Positions 23,495 through 35,543 are shown, counted from the first letter of the stretch. The stretch: 64,000 nucleotides of DNA from Hypoxylon rubiginosum (GCA_902806565.1 CADCXA010000016.1:558001-622000), one strand, 5' to 3'. The notes: a model not told the origin generated them from the letters alone. Translations and numbers: made by a program.

Positions 23495-24467
23495 CTATAC
23501 ATGGAGTAAGTATTCAGTTTCAAGTGGTTGTAGTTTTAACACAGATAAAAGTGAGATGGCTCTCTTACCTGATGGTGGAGGTGTGGCTTGACAAGTCGGG
23601 TATATAAATTCCGAGTTTTGATCGTGGGACGTACTCCGTGGGAAGCGCCGCCTCTCCTGTATTAAGGCCAAGACCTGCTTTTGCTGGACGTGACTCAACT
23701 CGCCAAACCTTTCGAGTGCCACCACTGCGTTATCCTCTAGGGAGTCGACCCATAGTTGCCTTTGTAGGCTTTCGTTGCTGTAAGTTGGCAGATTCGAGGA
23801 ACTGGTGATGTGTACCGGTTGTGAATGGTGAGAATGGGGCGCAAAGCTTGCAACAAGCAGAGGATCTAATGGCATCGGAGGCACGGGAGGTGTCGAAGGT
23901 GCCGATGTCATCGACGGTAAAGGTGGCATGTTATACGAAGCAGCAGTGTCTAGCGAAGTCCCCCCGACCTCGAACTGTTGTACATAGTCGTTGCTACTGG
24001 AAAATGCGTTACTTGGACGATCGAAACAGTTCATCCAGTTATCATAACTGTCGTGACTGTATACTGGAACCGCTGAAGACATCGACGGACTCGTTGTCGG
24101 CCACTGCGAAGCCACTGGTACCGTAGACAATGCTGCAGGCACGGGGCTATTCGAGGCATGTCTGCTCTGAGCCAACGACCATGACGCGGTATATCCCTCC
24201 GTCTCATCAGATACCGAACTCATAGAATCCGTTTGAGAATCAGTTTTGAGAATTTCATCGAGGAGCGCTAGCTTCTGTTTGCGCTTTTCTCCTAAATAAC
24301 GGTGTTAGTGCGGTTGAGACGAGACCATGATAAAAACGCGGGGGTAACTCACGATAGGCACGAGAGGCAATTCTGTTCTGCTCCTTGCGCACATCACTAT
24401 TTCTCTTCTTGGCGGCTTTGATTCGGCTGCTCGTGGTAGTTGTGTTGTCCGAGTTTGTCTTATCCAT
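23495..24467 (-). CDS. bZIP transcription factor with very short zipper
   Basis: Exons 24467-24353 and 24291-23495 give 303 residues; the 61-nt intron (donor GTGAGT, branch ACTAAC, acceptor TTTAG) splits the basic region. Joined, it reads KEQNRIASRAYREKRKQKL, a fungal bZIP basic region with the invariant Asn and Arg. Leucines at heptad spacing follow for only about two turns (KLALLDEIL) before a polar Ser/Thr/Asp stretch. The middle is Ser/Pro-rich, and a second helix (LERFGELSHVQQKQVLALI) lies near the C-terminus. An in-frame ATG at 24608 would add 47 residues; the 24467 start is preferred because the added part is not bZIP-like. A consensus donor at 23568 and acceptor at 23495 could give another C-terminus. 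The wide flanking gaps suggest complex regulation. The exact regulator is not recognised. Confidence 0.85.
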
Positions 24468-24886
24468 GGTACTGGCGAGGTGCGACTTTACAGCGGGATA
24501 GTACAGAGTACAGATTCTACGGTCGTGGATTTGAAGGTTCGGTGCAGCAGATCTACTTGATTGTCTAAGACGTGCATGACGGGAATAGAGAGAGTTGTTA
24601 TATACCATGGCGTTAGGAGATAGGGCTGATGGTGGCCAGACAGAGCTTGGATACGAGCAGCCCTATCATCGTCAATCTTTCGGAGCTCGTACCACCATCG
24701 AAGTCCCGATCTTCAAACCCGTACTGATTCCAAATTACAACGGGTCCCCTTCTCCTCTCGGATGAGATTGTACTTTTCACAGAGGTGAAGATCACGATGT
24801 GGGCCGTCAGGGTTGGGTTTAAGCTTAAGATGCAAGAGATGCTACTCTACCCAGGTACGGTTGGAAGCGAGTCATCTTGGTAACTC

Positions 24887-24913
24887 GTATGTATGGTATG
24901 TATGGTATGTATG
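24887..24913. repeat. Tandem repeat (GTATGTATG)x3
   Basis: Three exact 9-base units followed by degenerate copies to about 24942 that include a small inverted repeat, CATGTACATACATAGTATG. It lies about 420-475 bases upstream of the bZIP start codon. Confidence 0.85.
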
Positions 24914-25313
24914 GCATGTACATACATAGTATGGCATGTATGCGACCCCATTCGCGCAAGCCGATTCGCAAAGACTTGACCAAAGCGCTACTTTCACTCG
25001 ACTTGGTGGGCGAAAACGGCATGGCTCGATATTGATAGCCTGGGGGAGTTGAAAATAGAACCCTTCTAGGACAGGGGTTCAGTATTGTCTCTATAATTGG
25101 CTGCCGTTAGTCATCTCGTTACCAAGCACCTTAGCAAGCTAGGGTGGGCTTCTCCCACGAATTTAATTCGATGCAGCCCGGACAGTCGGGGCACGCTAGA
25201 GCTCACCTCAGCACCTAGTTATGCACCATGCACATCCCAATGATTACGAACTGGCAGTTTTCTCATGTTATTGTCAAGATTGGCGAGATTTTGTATTATG
25301 GCTTTCCTTGCCA

Positions 25314-25329
25314 TACCTACATGTAGGTA
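25314..25329. repeat. Perfect 16-base palindrome TACCTACATGTAGGTA
   Basis: It is identical to the central 16 bases of the palindrome at 16127-16144 about 9 kb away, and sits in the same kind of intergenic context. Confidence 0.9.
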
Positions 25330-28000
25330 CACCAAGTATGATACCTAGTCGTGATGATAGATCAATATCGCCTTGTAGGGCTCTTGTGAACTTATTTCAT
25401 CCTACTACGGTTCATGTTAAATGACGACACCTCGGGGAATCACCCGAGTGTTTCTGGGGAAGCTGGATACAATTTCAGCTTGCCGGTAGATATTCTAAGT
25501 TGTGTTCTTTTGACAGCTCTACAACCACGTTAGACTGAGACAAACAAATGTACTTACATATTGATAGGTAAACACCTTGCTATAATTAGGTAATATTTAG
25601 CTAGTACTTATTACATGTTTTGTATATCACATGCGCTCAAGTCCGGAACTAAGCCTTATGTTATCCTAACTAGCAATAGCAAGTCTAACTACTACTGTAC
25701 CATCCGTTAGGTAAGGCGGTAAGTTTAAACATTATAGGTACAGATCTAAGACGGGTAGATGATTTAACACGTACAATATAAAACTGTCTAGCCGAGTGAA
25801 GCAGGCGTTGAAATCTTCGAGTTACAATAATAGCTTGAAGAGTTAGTCTCATCTCACACATACTATGTACATACATAGGTACCTGTCGGCAGGGGTATAG
25901 TCCCACTTAAACCCGCCCGCACGATGCCGTTAGGATCCCTCAGCTCGTAGCCCTATTCTGACCATTTAGGTAAATGGTGCTGCTGGACTTGCTTCAGCTC
26001 CCGCAGTTCCACGCTTCGACTTATACCGCCTCATAAGCACAATTAAACTTGACACCGCCAAGCGAGATACGATCCGTATGAAAGTGCCGGCTAACTAATT
26101 CTTACACATATACAAGTATGACGGCGGTGGGGATTGCATATGTTTTGTTTTCGCCTTTTTACCCTTTTTTCTATCTTCACTGGCACGATAATACTATACG
26201 GTGGTACAAGGCGGGAACTTAGAACTCGGTGACTTAGTAAGGGTCCTTTTGCGGCTGACATCTTGCAGTTCGAGTTCGAGACATCTGATTGGAGGAAATA
26301 CTACGAGGGGTAGGCTAAACACTACGGAGGGACTGTCGATCCAGCTGTGCAAGGGGACAGGTTAACGAAGTTATCATTGATTCCATTGTCAGAGTGGTAG
26401 CTAATCTATTTCCAGTTTAAGAGCGGTTGACTATGCGATCTGTTAAGCACTACTATGTACATGTATGGTTGTACCTAAAGGCGAATTCAAGAAGTTTAGC
26501 GGAGGGCGGTCTACGGTTTGGAATCTCACCTACATTATCTTTCGCTAGGTCCCCCGCCAATGGAGTGGGTAAGAAGACGGATAACAAAATCACAATCTCG
26601 GCACACGTCAGGGATCATCGGCTGCCTGACCTACGTTGTCAAATTTAGAGACGGAAAGATGGGAAGTTTGAATATAGAAAAGGTTGCATCTTACATAAAT
26701 ATGCGAGTGTGAGATAGCAAAATTCTCTCCCCTGGGCCCTTTTCCTTTCCCTATATCTACCCAGGTAGTCTTCTAACCGGAGAGTCTTTAGATCCAACGA
26801 TGGTCTCTTGCCATGGTCATATCGAATGAAGGCGCCACAAACCTAAGTGTTTCCCTCGAGACACCCAATCACGGTGGCATTCTATACAAATCTCACATTC
26901 AGGTAGTAGCAAGGTGAAAGCTACCAAAGATTTACAGATGTCGAGTGGGTGAAGAGAAGGAAAAAAAGGGGCAGCCTTACATTGCCTCAATGGCTATTAG
27001 TGATCAAGGCTTAGGTTATTGGGTCGAATCCGAGGTCATCAGTACCAGCACCTAATGGCGACCGAGGCTGTAAAGTTGGCGCCTAATTATCAGAAGCCTA
27101 CCTGCCTACCTACCCATTAAGTATGCCTAGAGGATCCAATTCATATTGGTTACGACAGGTATGTGAGTTTAATAACTTATTCTCATATTGCAAACAGGTA
27201 AGCAAAAGTTTACTCTGATTTTTTTTTTACTTTATCATCAAAGTTCATAATCGGTGTCTGGAATGCCGCGCGTGCTTCCTCGAAAGGGCCAATAGTAATA
27301 GCGCTTCGACATCAACTGGCTGATTAACCCGTCTGCCCGTTTGCAAAAAATTCAGTCTCCCGTGTACTATTGCATTGTTAGGCACAATACCAATCAAAGA
27401 GTGCCTGGACCACCACGAGCTGCACGGCCATTGGCAGAAAGTGGGCCGTGCCAATATTTCCTCCACATTTGCTTGCAGCACAAACCAAACTAAATGCCGA
27501 AAAGAGCAAAGAGGGAGGCCGGGGACAAAGTACCGACAAAGTAGATTTGAGGCTGAGACATACTGAGCTGCACACAAATTCGACGGTTAACCCTGCAGAC
27601 CAGCCTCAAAGGTACTACAGAGTACTTATGACGGAAAGCCACGATTCTATCGGATTCTACGAGGGAACAGTGGCGCATAGATAAAAATCTCAGCCTCGAT
27701 ACTTGAGTGAAAAGTTGTTGGCAATGCGCACAAGAGGAGACAGTACAACCTGTATTCCGTAGAATCGCAATTGATTGTCTCTTTTTTTTCCGGGCGACTT
27801 TTAAAAACTAGTTGTTAATCGACAGCGAAAGGGATTGTTTCCCTTTCATCTTTCATCTTTTATCTCTTCATCTTCTATTTCTATCCATCTTGCGTCAGGT
27901 ATTGATTAGCTACCGTCACCTGGCAACCTGAGATTAGATACCTGAGGACAGATACTTGTACCGGACACAGACTAGGACACAGACCGGACCCTAGAGAGCC

Positions 28001-28053
28001 TTCTCGAATCGGAGCAGCGGGCTATTTTCAGCAAGAACGTAGCCAGAACCTTC
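28001..28053 (+). promoter_or_regulatory. Candidate heat-shock elements upstream of YDJ1
   Basis: TTCTCGAA at 28001-28008 and GAACCTTC at 28046-28053 are inverted pairs of the nGAAn unit recognised by Hsf1. They lie about 580-635 bases upstream of the start codon of an Hsp40 gene, a class commonly under Hsf1 control. Each has only two clear units and the leader is long, so this is a suggestion. Confidence 0.35.
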
Positions 28054-28634
28054 CAGCAACTCCAACTCAGGCACCCTACATACAGAAAAGGCATCCACCA
28101 CTTACCAAAAAAATATCCATCATCCATCCGGAACACACCAATCCCCGTACACCATCGACATCTTTCTTACCCAGTCAACCAAATTGCTAAACCATTCATT
28201 TATACGAAAAGGCATCGTCGCCTCTTTTCCTTTCCGCATCCCACTTTGTACTGTCCGCCGTCACGCATTACGCACTGCGCACCTGGTAAGTTACTACTGT
28301 CATGATCCATTCACCGAAAATATACCTTCTTTTCCCTTCCACCACCGGTACTCTGACCAAGCGCATTCGTCAACTGATCCGCGCATTTGTGGGGCTCCAT
28401 TTGACTCTCTTCTCCCACTCCTCTCCATTTACAAGGCTCTGGTTCCCCGACCTTGACACTCACTTCTGTGCTTTCTTGACACTTCTGCGCCTTCAATTAA
28501 TAATTATTCTTCCATGTTGAACTGCTAACTAATGCCAATTGTGATCAAAGACCTGAAAACCTCGTATCACCGGTTAATTAACTTTTGCCGATCCTCTTGA
28601 CGATTCATCCATCACACCTCGTAACTCCGACAAG

Positions 28635-30087
28635 ATGGTCAAGGATACCAAATTCTACGATGCCCTTGGCGTACGTTTTAATTATTCTACATTAAGTTGT
28701 GCCTGACCTCGAGCGAACATACACTAACCACCCTTTTGTCTAGGTCTCGGCAACTGCAACAGATGCAGAACTCCGGAAGGCATACAAGACAGGTGCTTTG
28801 AAATGGCACCCTGGTATGTTCCATCCCAGATGCGCTGCACATGCTGCGAACATATTACTAATATTAGCTTGATAGATAAGAATGCGCACAACCCCAGCGC
28901 CGAGGAGAAGTTCAAGGAGATCTCACACGCATACGAAGTCCTATCGGATCCCCAGAAGCGTCAAGTCTACGACCAATATGGTGAAGCCGGACTTGAAGGA
29001 GGCGCAGGAGGTGGTGGCATGGCTGCCGAGGACCTGTTCGCTCAGTTCTTCGGCTCTGGCTCTTTCGGAGGCGGTCTTGGTGGCATGTTCAGTGGCATGG
29101 GCGGAGCCCCTCGCGGTCCGCCCAAGGCACGCACCATTCACCATACCCACAAGGTGTCTTTAGAAGACGTCTACCGGGGTAAGATCTCTAAGCTCGCTCT
29201 ACAACGGTCTGTCATCTGCCCTAAGTGCGAAGGCCGAGGTGGTAAGGAAGGCGCCGTCCGACGTTGTCCCGGCTGTGATGGCCACGGTATGAAGACTATG
29301 ATGCGACAAATGGGACCCATGATCCAGCGCTTCCAGACCGTGTGTCCCGATTGCAATGGTGAGGGCGAGATTATCAAGGAGAAGGATCGATGCAAGTCCT
29401 GCAACGGCAAAAAGACAATTGTCGACAGGAAGGTCCTCCACGTACACGTCGACCGTGGAGTTAGAAACGGCACCAAGGTGGAGTTCAGAGGAGAAGGCGA
29501 TCAAGCTCCCGGTGTACAAGCGGGAGATGTGGTTTTCGAGATCGAGCAGAAGCCCCACACTCGGTTTACTCGAAAAGAAGACGACCTTCTCTACCGCGCT
29601 GATATTGATCTCGTCACAGCCTTGGCTGGTGGAACCATCTATGTCGAGCATTTAGATGACAGATGGTTGAGTGTTGAGATTGCGCCCGGCGAGGCTATTG
29701 CACCAGGTACGTATCAACTGCATTATTCGTATTAGTCTACGTAAAACGAGCTAACATGATATTTTAGACACTGTCAAGATGCTGCGTGGCCAGGGTATGC
29801 CTTCACCTAGACATCACGACTACGGCAACATGTATATACAATTCAGCGTCAAGTTCCCCGAGCGTACTTGGACGGAGGACCCTACAGCCTACGAGGCTCT
29901 GCGTAAAATCCTTCCAGCCCCGGCTCTTCAGATTACCCCTCCCGCAGATGCTATGACCGACAGCGTGGAGCTGGAAGATCTGGACAACCAAAGACAAGCC
30001 CAAGCATTCGGTGGCGCAGGTGGTATGGACGACGAGGACGAGGACGGTCACCCTCATGCTGAGCGCGTGCAGTGCGCTTCGCAGTAG
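28635..30087 (+). CDS. YDJ1: Type I Hsp40 co-chaperone, Ydj1/Mas5 (DnaJ) type, farnesylated
   Basis: Exons 28635-28670, 28744-28813, 28876-29706 and 29768-30087 encode 418 residues. The J domain is spread over three exons; the intron at 28814-28875 falls inside the HPD motif (His 34, Pro 35, then Asp 36 split), which stimulates Hsp70 ATPase. A Gly/Met-rich linker follows ([19 protein letters not shown]), then the zinc-binding domain from about residue 150 with [24 protein letters not shown] and CKSCNGKK, and the substrate-binding beta domains. The protein ends in CASQ, a CaaX box identical to that of yeast Ydj1, implying farnesylation and ER or mitochondrial membrane association. It works in the cytosol in folding, degradation and mitochondrial import. 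Convergent with TRM82. Confidence 0.96.
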
Positions 30088-31047
30088 AGGAAATCCCAAA
30101 AATGATTCGGCGGCTGTTATTTCGACTTGCATAATTTGCCAACTCTTCTAAAAACCCCACAGTTGGTTGGTTGCCTTGCTAGCCAAACTACATTCATGGC
30201 GTATCGTCTCAACGGGATAAGGAGGGTGATATATTGCATGGAAAGGGCTAAGCGCAGGATAAGAGGTTGCTATAGGCATTAGCGATATGGAACGATCCGT
30301 GATTTGATAAGTGGATGGGGATGAGGTTCGTTTCGTATGTTGTGGTTCCTTCTCGTCATCGGTTCCACCCGCGTCATTCCACACCTCGTGACGCTATTTG
30401 CAAGTTGGCGTTAAGACGGACATAGAGAGGAATCAGGACAAACGTGCTTTTCCATACAATGATAGGTGGTTTTGCTATTGATTGCATTAAAATAATCGAG
30501 TTTTGGCCGCATCGTAGGATTGCTCTGCATTTGCTAATACTATTTCGCCCATACGACATGACATGGTTCTACCTACTGCACCACCTTGTGACATGCGAAT
30601 TTCACTTATATTTAAGACACGAACGAGGTTGGCTTATTGACTAGCTTTTCAGACTACGATGTTTTGGGTGTTAACACTCAAGGGACACCGAGTCTTGTGA
30701 GATTAGACCATCGATGATTTTTATTTTTTATTTTGAAGGCATCGACTGAACGAACTATCGAGGAATTTGAAGTCCAACGTTAGCGCCAAAGCCATCATCA
30801 AATACGACCCAGGTATGGTATGGTATGCTTCCCATTTATGATGGCACCCGTAGCAACGCTCGAAAACTTCTGGTGTTCCGTGACGAGCCAACCTGTCTTA
30901 TTTTAAGACCCACGGCTTCACGTTTTCGTGGCAGGGATTACAATCCAGACGGCCGGATTACATAAGTATATATACGCAAAGTCGCCTGGAAAGAGGAGGC
31001 GTACAAGCTCATGGAAATATTCAACCGGCCAAAGGAGAAGTAAAGAG
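30088..31047. other. Convergent 3' regions of YDJ1 and TRM82
   Basis: About 960 bases between two converging genes. A T/A-rich stretch (TTTTTATTTTTTATTTT near 30719) and no coding signal. Probably the two 3' untranslated regions and a spacer. Confidence 0.5.
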
Positions 31048-32756
31048 CTAAGGGGCAACCGAGTCCCTAGCAGAACCTCCGCCCTCGGCGTCGTCCTCGA
31101 ATTCCGTCTTTCGCAGCTTCTCCACCGGATACAGGATGTTTTCGAGCTCCTCCCGAGTAAGGCCCAGGTCCTCACTAGCGACGTCCGGGACGCCTTTGGG
31201 ACGAACCCAGCTGCCTGCCTCGTCTCGCTCGAACAGCAAGAGCGACTGCGCACTTCCCTGCGCCTCCGCTACGCTCTCGGCAGATTGGAGGGGGTCCACC
31301 GCCACCGCGAGTCTCAGGGATCCCTCGGTCTTTGCGACGACGGTGGCGTCTAGCGGGTTGCCGGCCAGGTCTAAGGTTTGCGCGTGTTCCAGCGTATCCT
31401 GTTGGAGCTGGAAAATGAAGATTGCCGGTACCCTATTCACATGTAATTGTTAGATTCCATAGCGACGCACCAATGAATAGGGGGAGAGGATGCTCTGGGA
31501 GAACCTTACAATTCGCAGATTACGACCACATAGCAACGTTCTTCTGCATCGTACGAATATATATGCGACACCGCAACTTTGCTCGCGTCCGGCACCACCT
31601 TCCTGATACGGCCGAGGACGTCGGCCTTGCCGACCAGCCGGCCGGCCATCCAGTCCCACAGGAAGAGCTCGTCGTCGCCGCCCCCCGAGACCAGGACCTC
31701 CGGCCGGGACGCGGGCACGCAGAGGGCGTTGAGGAAGGACCCGTGGCCGAGGCAGAAGCGCTCGACGACGTGGGCCTGCGGGAGGGCGCCGCGCGAGACG
31801 CGGATGTGCTCGTCGCGGTCCGCCGTGATGATGTACGGCCTGCCGTCCGCGTCGCTGGCCGTGGCCAGCGCCGTGAGCATCGAGACGTGGCCGAGGATCG
31901 GCTCGTGCTCGAACTTGGGGTTCTCCTTCGGCACGACTTTGCCGCTGGCTATCATCCGCTCCTGCTCTTCCAGCGCTCGGAGGTTGCGCTTGGAGTGCAC
32001 GGTGAAGCGGCTGGCGGCAGGTTTGGAGGCTGAAGTGGCGGTGGTAGTAGCTGGCGCGTCTGAGGGAGTAGGAGGAGTATCAGCAGCTTCGGGGGCGGCC
32101 GAGGGAATTAGTGGTAGCGCATAGACATCTCCGAATTTGTCTGCGGATAGAATGCTCTCTCCATCGGCTGTAATAGATATGGCGCTGGGACGCTTGGGCA
32201 TAACCCTATATATCTAATGAGATAACTGTTCTTTTGGGGGAATCTGGATGAGCTCGTCGCACCTTCGACTTAGTTCCTTCAACACACCGTTTCCATCGTG
32301 CTCAAGTACCCATAACGTCTTGTCCTGGCCAGTTACGGCAACCAGATGGCTTCCGTCCTCGGTTGCCCTCAGGAGGATGACGAAAGGTAGCTCTGACGGC
32401 TGAGCACGAGACTCGGGTTTTTGCTTCTTGTTCTTCTTCTTCCCATTGCCACTCTCTGGCGCCTCGACTGCTCCAGTTTCGCCTTGGTTAGCCTTGCCCT
32501 CCTCGTTGGGTTTCTCATCTGAATTCAGCCTGCGCTTTTTCGACGGAGGCTGCTCACTATCCTGTTCGTTGAGGTTTCCATCTTGAGAGGTTGCTTGAGG
32601 ATCGCTGGTTCCATCTTGCTTCGTAAGGGGATGTGTCCATGATGACAAATGCGAGGACCCGGCACCAAGGCCAAATGTGTGAATGCTGGTCCCTTTGGCA
32701 GCGCAGAGGATAGAGCTCTGCCCTAACCTACACAGGCATTGATATGGGACACTCAT
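31048..32756 (-). CDS. TRM82: tRNA (guanine-N7) methyltransferase non-catalytic WD40 subunit Trm82
   Basis: Exons 32756-32263, 32205-31510 and 31432-31048 give 524 residues. The ATG at 32756 (MSVPYQ) is the first in frame. Intron 1 has the unusual donor GTGCGA; joining gives LSRRVMPKRPSAI, the conserved start of the central WD40 blades, followed by ADKFGDVYALPL, the Trm82/WDR4 signature. Intron 2 joins VVICEL to VPAIFIFQL. The N-terminal part has a basic nuclear-type segment (PSKKRRL, GKKKNKKQK) in a low-complexity insert. Trm82 stabilises the Trm8 catalytic subunit, and together they make m7G46 in tRNA. Family assignment is strong; the exon 1 donor is the least certain point. Divergent from the Env7-like kinase. 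Confidence 0.92.
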
Positions 32757-33638
32757 CGTGGCGTTGTGAGTCGAAAGGACCCAGATGTCAACGTGCACGC
32801 CCCTAGTGGTCTATAAAATCTCAAATTGCTGAGATATTATTACCAACTCTCTTTCCCCTTTTTAAAAAAATCTGTGATCTACTATAGTGCTCCTTTTGTT
32901 ACTGAGGTTCGAAGCTCTAAGATGAAAATTCCAGGTTATACGGTTTATTGCACAGTAAAAAGGAAGACTCAAATTTAGTGGATACTTTGCAATTAACGAT
33001 GTTTATTATGGCAGTAATACGCTTAGATGCATAATGTACTCAAAATCAGGTAGTAACCCGCATCTCGCTTCCCTGTCATGAATTCTCCTATAAATAGATC
33101 AGGGATATAGCTCCTATAGGCATCTTCAACTTACATGTAGGTTTAGTGAGTGCCTGTTCAGTTTCTCTTGCACTTTTATAGGTCACTTTTATAGGTGGAA
33201 TTTATATCCACAGCTGTCCTTTGTAGATACCAGATACCTAGGTACAATACCTCGTGTATTTAGCGTCTCGTTTCAGCCGCAAATTGTGGCGCAGTTAACT
33301 TTGGTCGTCAGTCGCGAGACATCCGAAGTGGAGACCTATTTACGTACCAGTTCATCGTTTATCAATCGTCTTACACGTCTCATGACAAATAAGAAGACTT
33401 TAACATCAGTTGCATATTTGATATTCTTCGATAATTGCGGGTTTCTTATTCACTCTTTTTGTTCGACGCCACCCCTTGTTTCGCCCTGACCTCACTCCAG
33501 CATTGACTCTAGCATCGAAGTCGAATTCTATACCAAGAAATATTGGTGGATTACTTCATCGCAGAAACCTCGGCCAGAACACGAATTCGACTGAACTTGG
33601 TCAACAACTTTCAAAGCCAACATCTCACTCTTCCCATC
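32757..33638. promoter_or_regulatory. Divergent upstream region of TRM82 and the Env7-like kinase
   Basis: About 880 bases of AT-rich DNA between two divergent start codons. It contains the palindrome TACCTAGGTA at 33235-33244 and the direct repeat CACTTTTATAGGT at 33171-33195. No coding frame was accepted. Confidence 0.45.
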
Positions 33639-34916
33639 ATGGCGCAGCTTCTGCTTGACCTCGTTTACTCGTTCGGCAACTGTCTAAACTGTTTTCCGGG
33701 ATCGCCGACCCTTAAGATCAATAGTCGGTCCTTCAAGATTCTGCGCCTGTTAGGAGAAGGTGGCTTCAGCTATGTCTATCTCGTGCAAGACACAGCGACA
33801 GCAGAGCTCTTCGCGCTGAAGAAGATCCGATGTCCTTTCGGCGCCGAGTCAGTCCAGCAAGCCATGCGAGAAGTCGAAGCTTACAAGACATTCGCCCACA
33901 CTCCTACCATCATCCACAGCGTCGATTATTCCATTGCGAACGAGCGAAACGATGCCGATTCGAAAACGGTCTACGTTCTACTGCCGTATTACAGACGAGG
34001 CAACCTGCAAGATATTATCAATGCGAACCTAGTCAACCATACCAAATTCCCCGAGAAGGAACTCATGCGCCTCTTCCTCGGCGTATGCGAAGCGCTCAGG
34101 TACATGCATCAATACCGAGCGCCACCCGGCGGGGAGCGCATGGAGATGGGTAACGCGAAAGCCGGCGAGGAGGATGTAGGAGGTCGCAGCGGGAGAGGAA
34201 GGCGGAATAAGGCTGTCGCAGCTGCGGACGTAGACGACGAGACGGAGCAGGCAAGGCCGCTGATGGTCAACGAGCAGGTTGCAGCGCCTGGTGAGCGAAG
34301 GTCCTATGCGCACAGAGATATCAAGCCAGGTAAGCCCTTAAGCGATAGGATCTCAAATTCAAAGCCTGTTCACTAACAGCAAACCCCTAAAGGCAACATT
34401 ATGATTGATGATTCTGGCTCTCAGCCTATCATCATGGACCTAGGCTCTATCGCCGAATCACCCATACCAATAACATCACGTTCTCTCGCCATTGCCACGC
34501 AGGATGTCGCCGCGGAGCACAGCACGATGCCCTACAGAGCGCCCGAACTCTTCGATGTGAAGACGGGGACTGTCATTGACACTAAGGTCGATATCTGGTC
34601 GCTAGGATGCACCTTATATGCGTGTCTAGTCGGCAAGTCGCCTTTTGAAATGAGAAGCGACGAGACTGGCGGTAGTCTAAGCATGTGTGTATTGGGAGGG
34701 GACTGGCGATTCCCTGATGAGGGACCGAAGGGCCAGAAGAAAGGAAAGGCCACAGCCGGCACGAGTGCATCCCGCGAGGAAGGGATAATCAGCGAGCCGA
34801 TTAAGGAGGTGGTCAGGAAATGTTTGAAAGTCGAGCCGAGCGAACGGCCTGACATCGACGAGTTAATAAGTATAGTAGAAGAGGTGATGGACGAGTTACC
34901 CGAGGACGACGTTTAA
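33639..34916 (+). CDS. ENV7: Ser/Thr kinase of the NAK family, STK16/Env7 type
   Basis: Exons 33639-34329 and 34393-34916 give 404 residues. ATG 33639 is the only one upstream of the kinase domain. The Gly loop is GEGGFSYVY (residues 39-47), the ATP lysine is Lys 61 in ALKK, the catalytic loop HRDIKPGN has Asp 227, and DLGS (Asp 246) replaces DFG, as in STK16/Env7. The 63-nt intron cuts the catalytic loop after KPG. An insert of about 60 residues rich in Gly, Arg and Ala precedes the catalytic loop. Near the N-terminus Cys 15 and Cys 18 (GNCLNCF) resemble the palmitoylated cysteines that hold Env7 on the vacuole membrane, where it restrains vacuole fusion. The Asp-Leu-Gly motif and the APE-equivalent RAPELFD are present, so the kinase should be active. 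Confidence 0.9.
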
Positions 34917-35543
34917 GAAAGCAAGGGTGAAAGTACCCAGGTAATTTCTGTGTTTATAATGTACATTATACTCTTCTGTATGGGACGATTAGGGATAGGA
35001 CACGAAATTCGTCACGACAATGATGGCGATGCTCTGAGAGCAAACGGTTGCATATACCCTTGTGTTCTGAAGTCACCTTGTTTGACTGTTATTAAATGGA
35101 ATTATTTTCAAAATGGTGGTAAATTTAAAAATCTCAATATATCGGAAACACATAATTTCCAACTCTTTATTACCTATCCAAAAGTGAGATTTTTATCATA
35201 GTTGCTGCCTGTTTGCGTCTTACAAATTGAAGCCTTTCCAGTAAGCCCCATTTTTTCAACATCTTGCTCATGAAATCTCGATTCATTGGTTCTCTCATTA
35301 AGCTGCCGTTTATACGTACCAAGTGACAATATACGAACAAGTTGACGGTTTTGCTTTGAGAATTCAGCGTTATCCGTATCAAAAGATTTGCCCGAGTCAA
35401 AAGATTACGTACCTAGCATTTTTCTAAGCCACAAAAGCTAGCCACACATAATCCAAACTTCATCCGTTTGCCGACCGCTCAGGGCACCGTCCCCAGGTTG
35501 GGAACCCAAGTCTTGCCCATCACACAAACCACAACAGCCCAGT
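34917..35543. other. Intergenic between the kinase and the G-patch gene
   Basis: Very AT-rich DNA in the middle part (about 35080-35200). It includes the kinase 3' end and the promoter of the next gene. No frame or repeat of note. Confidence 0.5.

Larger units (their letters stand above)
24468..28634. other. Gene desert between the bZIP and YDJ1 genes
   Basis: About 4.2 kb with no supportable gene. It holds the bZIP upstream region with GTATGTATG repeats, a palindrome at 25314-25329, AT-rich unique DNA to about 27700, and from about 27780 the YDJ1 promoter and long leader. The pyrimidine-rich tract at 27838-27893 and a consensus donor (GGTAAGTTAC near 28264) suggest a leader that may contain a non-coding intron. 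Confidence 0.5.

Noticed and set aside
27010..27035. tRNA B-box-like sequence GGGTCGAATCC
   Set aside because: No A box or cloverleaf can be folded around it; the stem pairs are poor.
27245..27684. Open frames on both strands in the bZIP-YDJ1 gap
   Set aside because: They overlap each other, have no domain pattern or introns with consensus sites, and the region is otherwise non-coding.
32900..32925. tRNA B-box-like GGTTCGAAGC
   Set aside because: The T-stem does not pair and no acceptor stem or A box is present.
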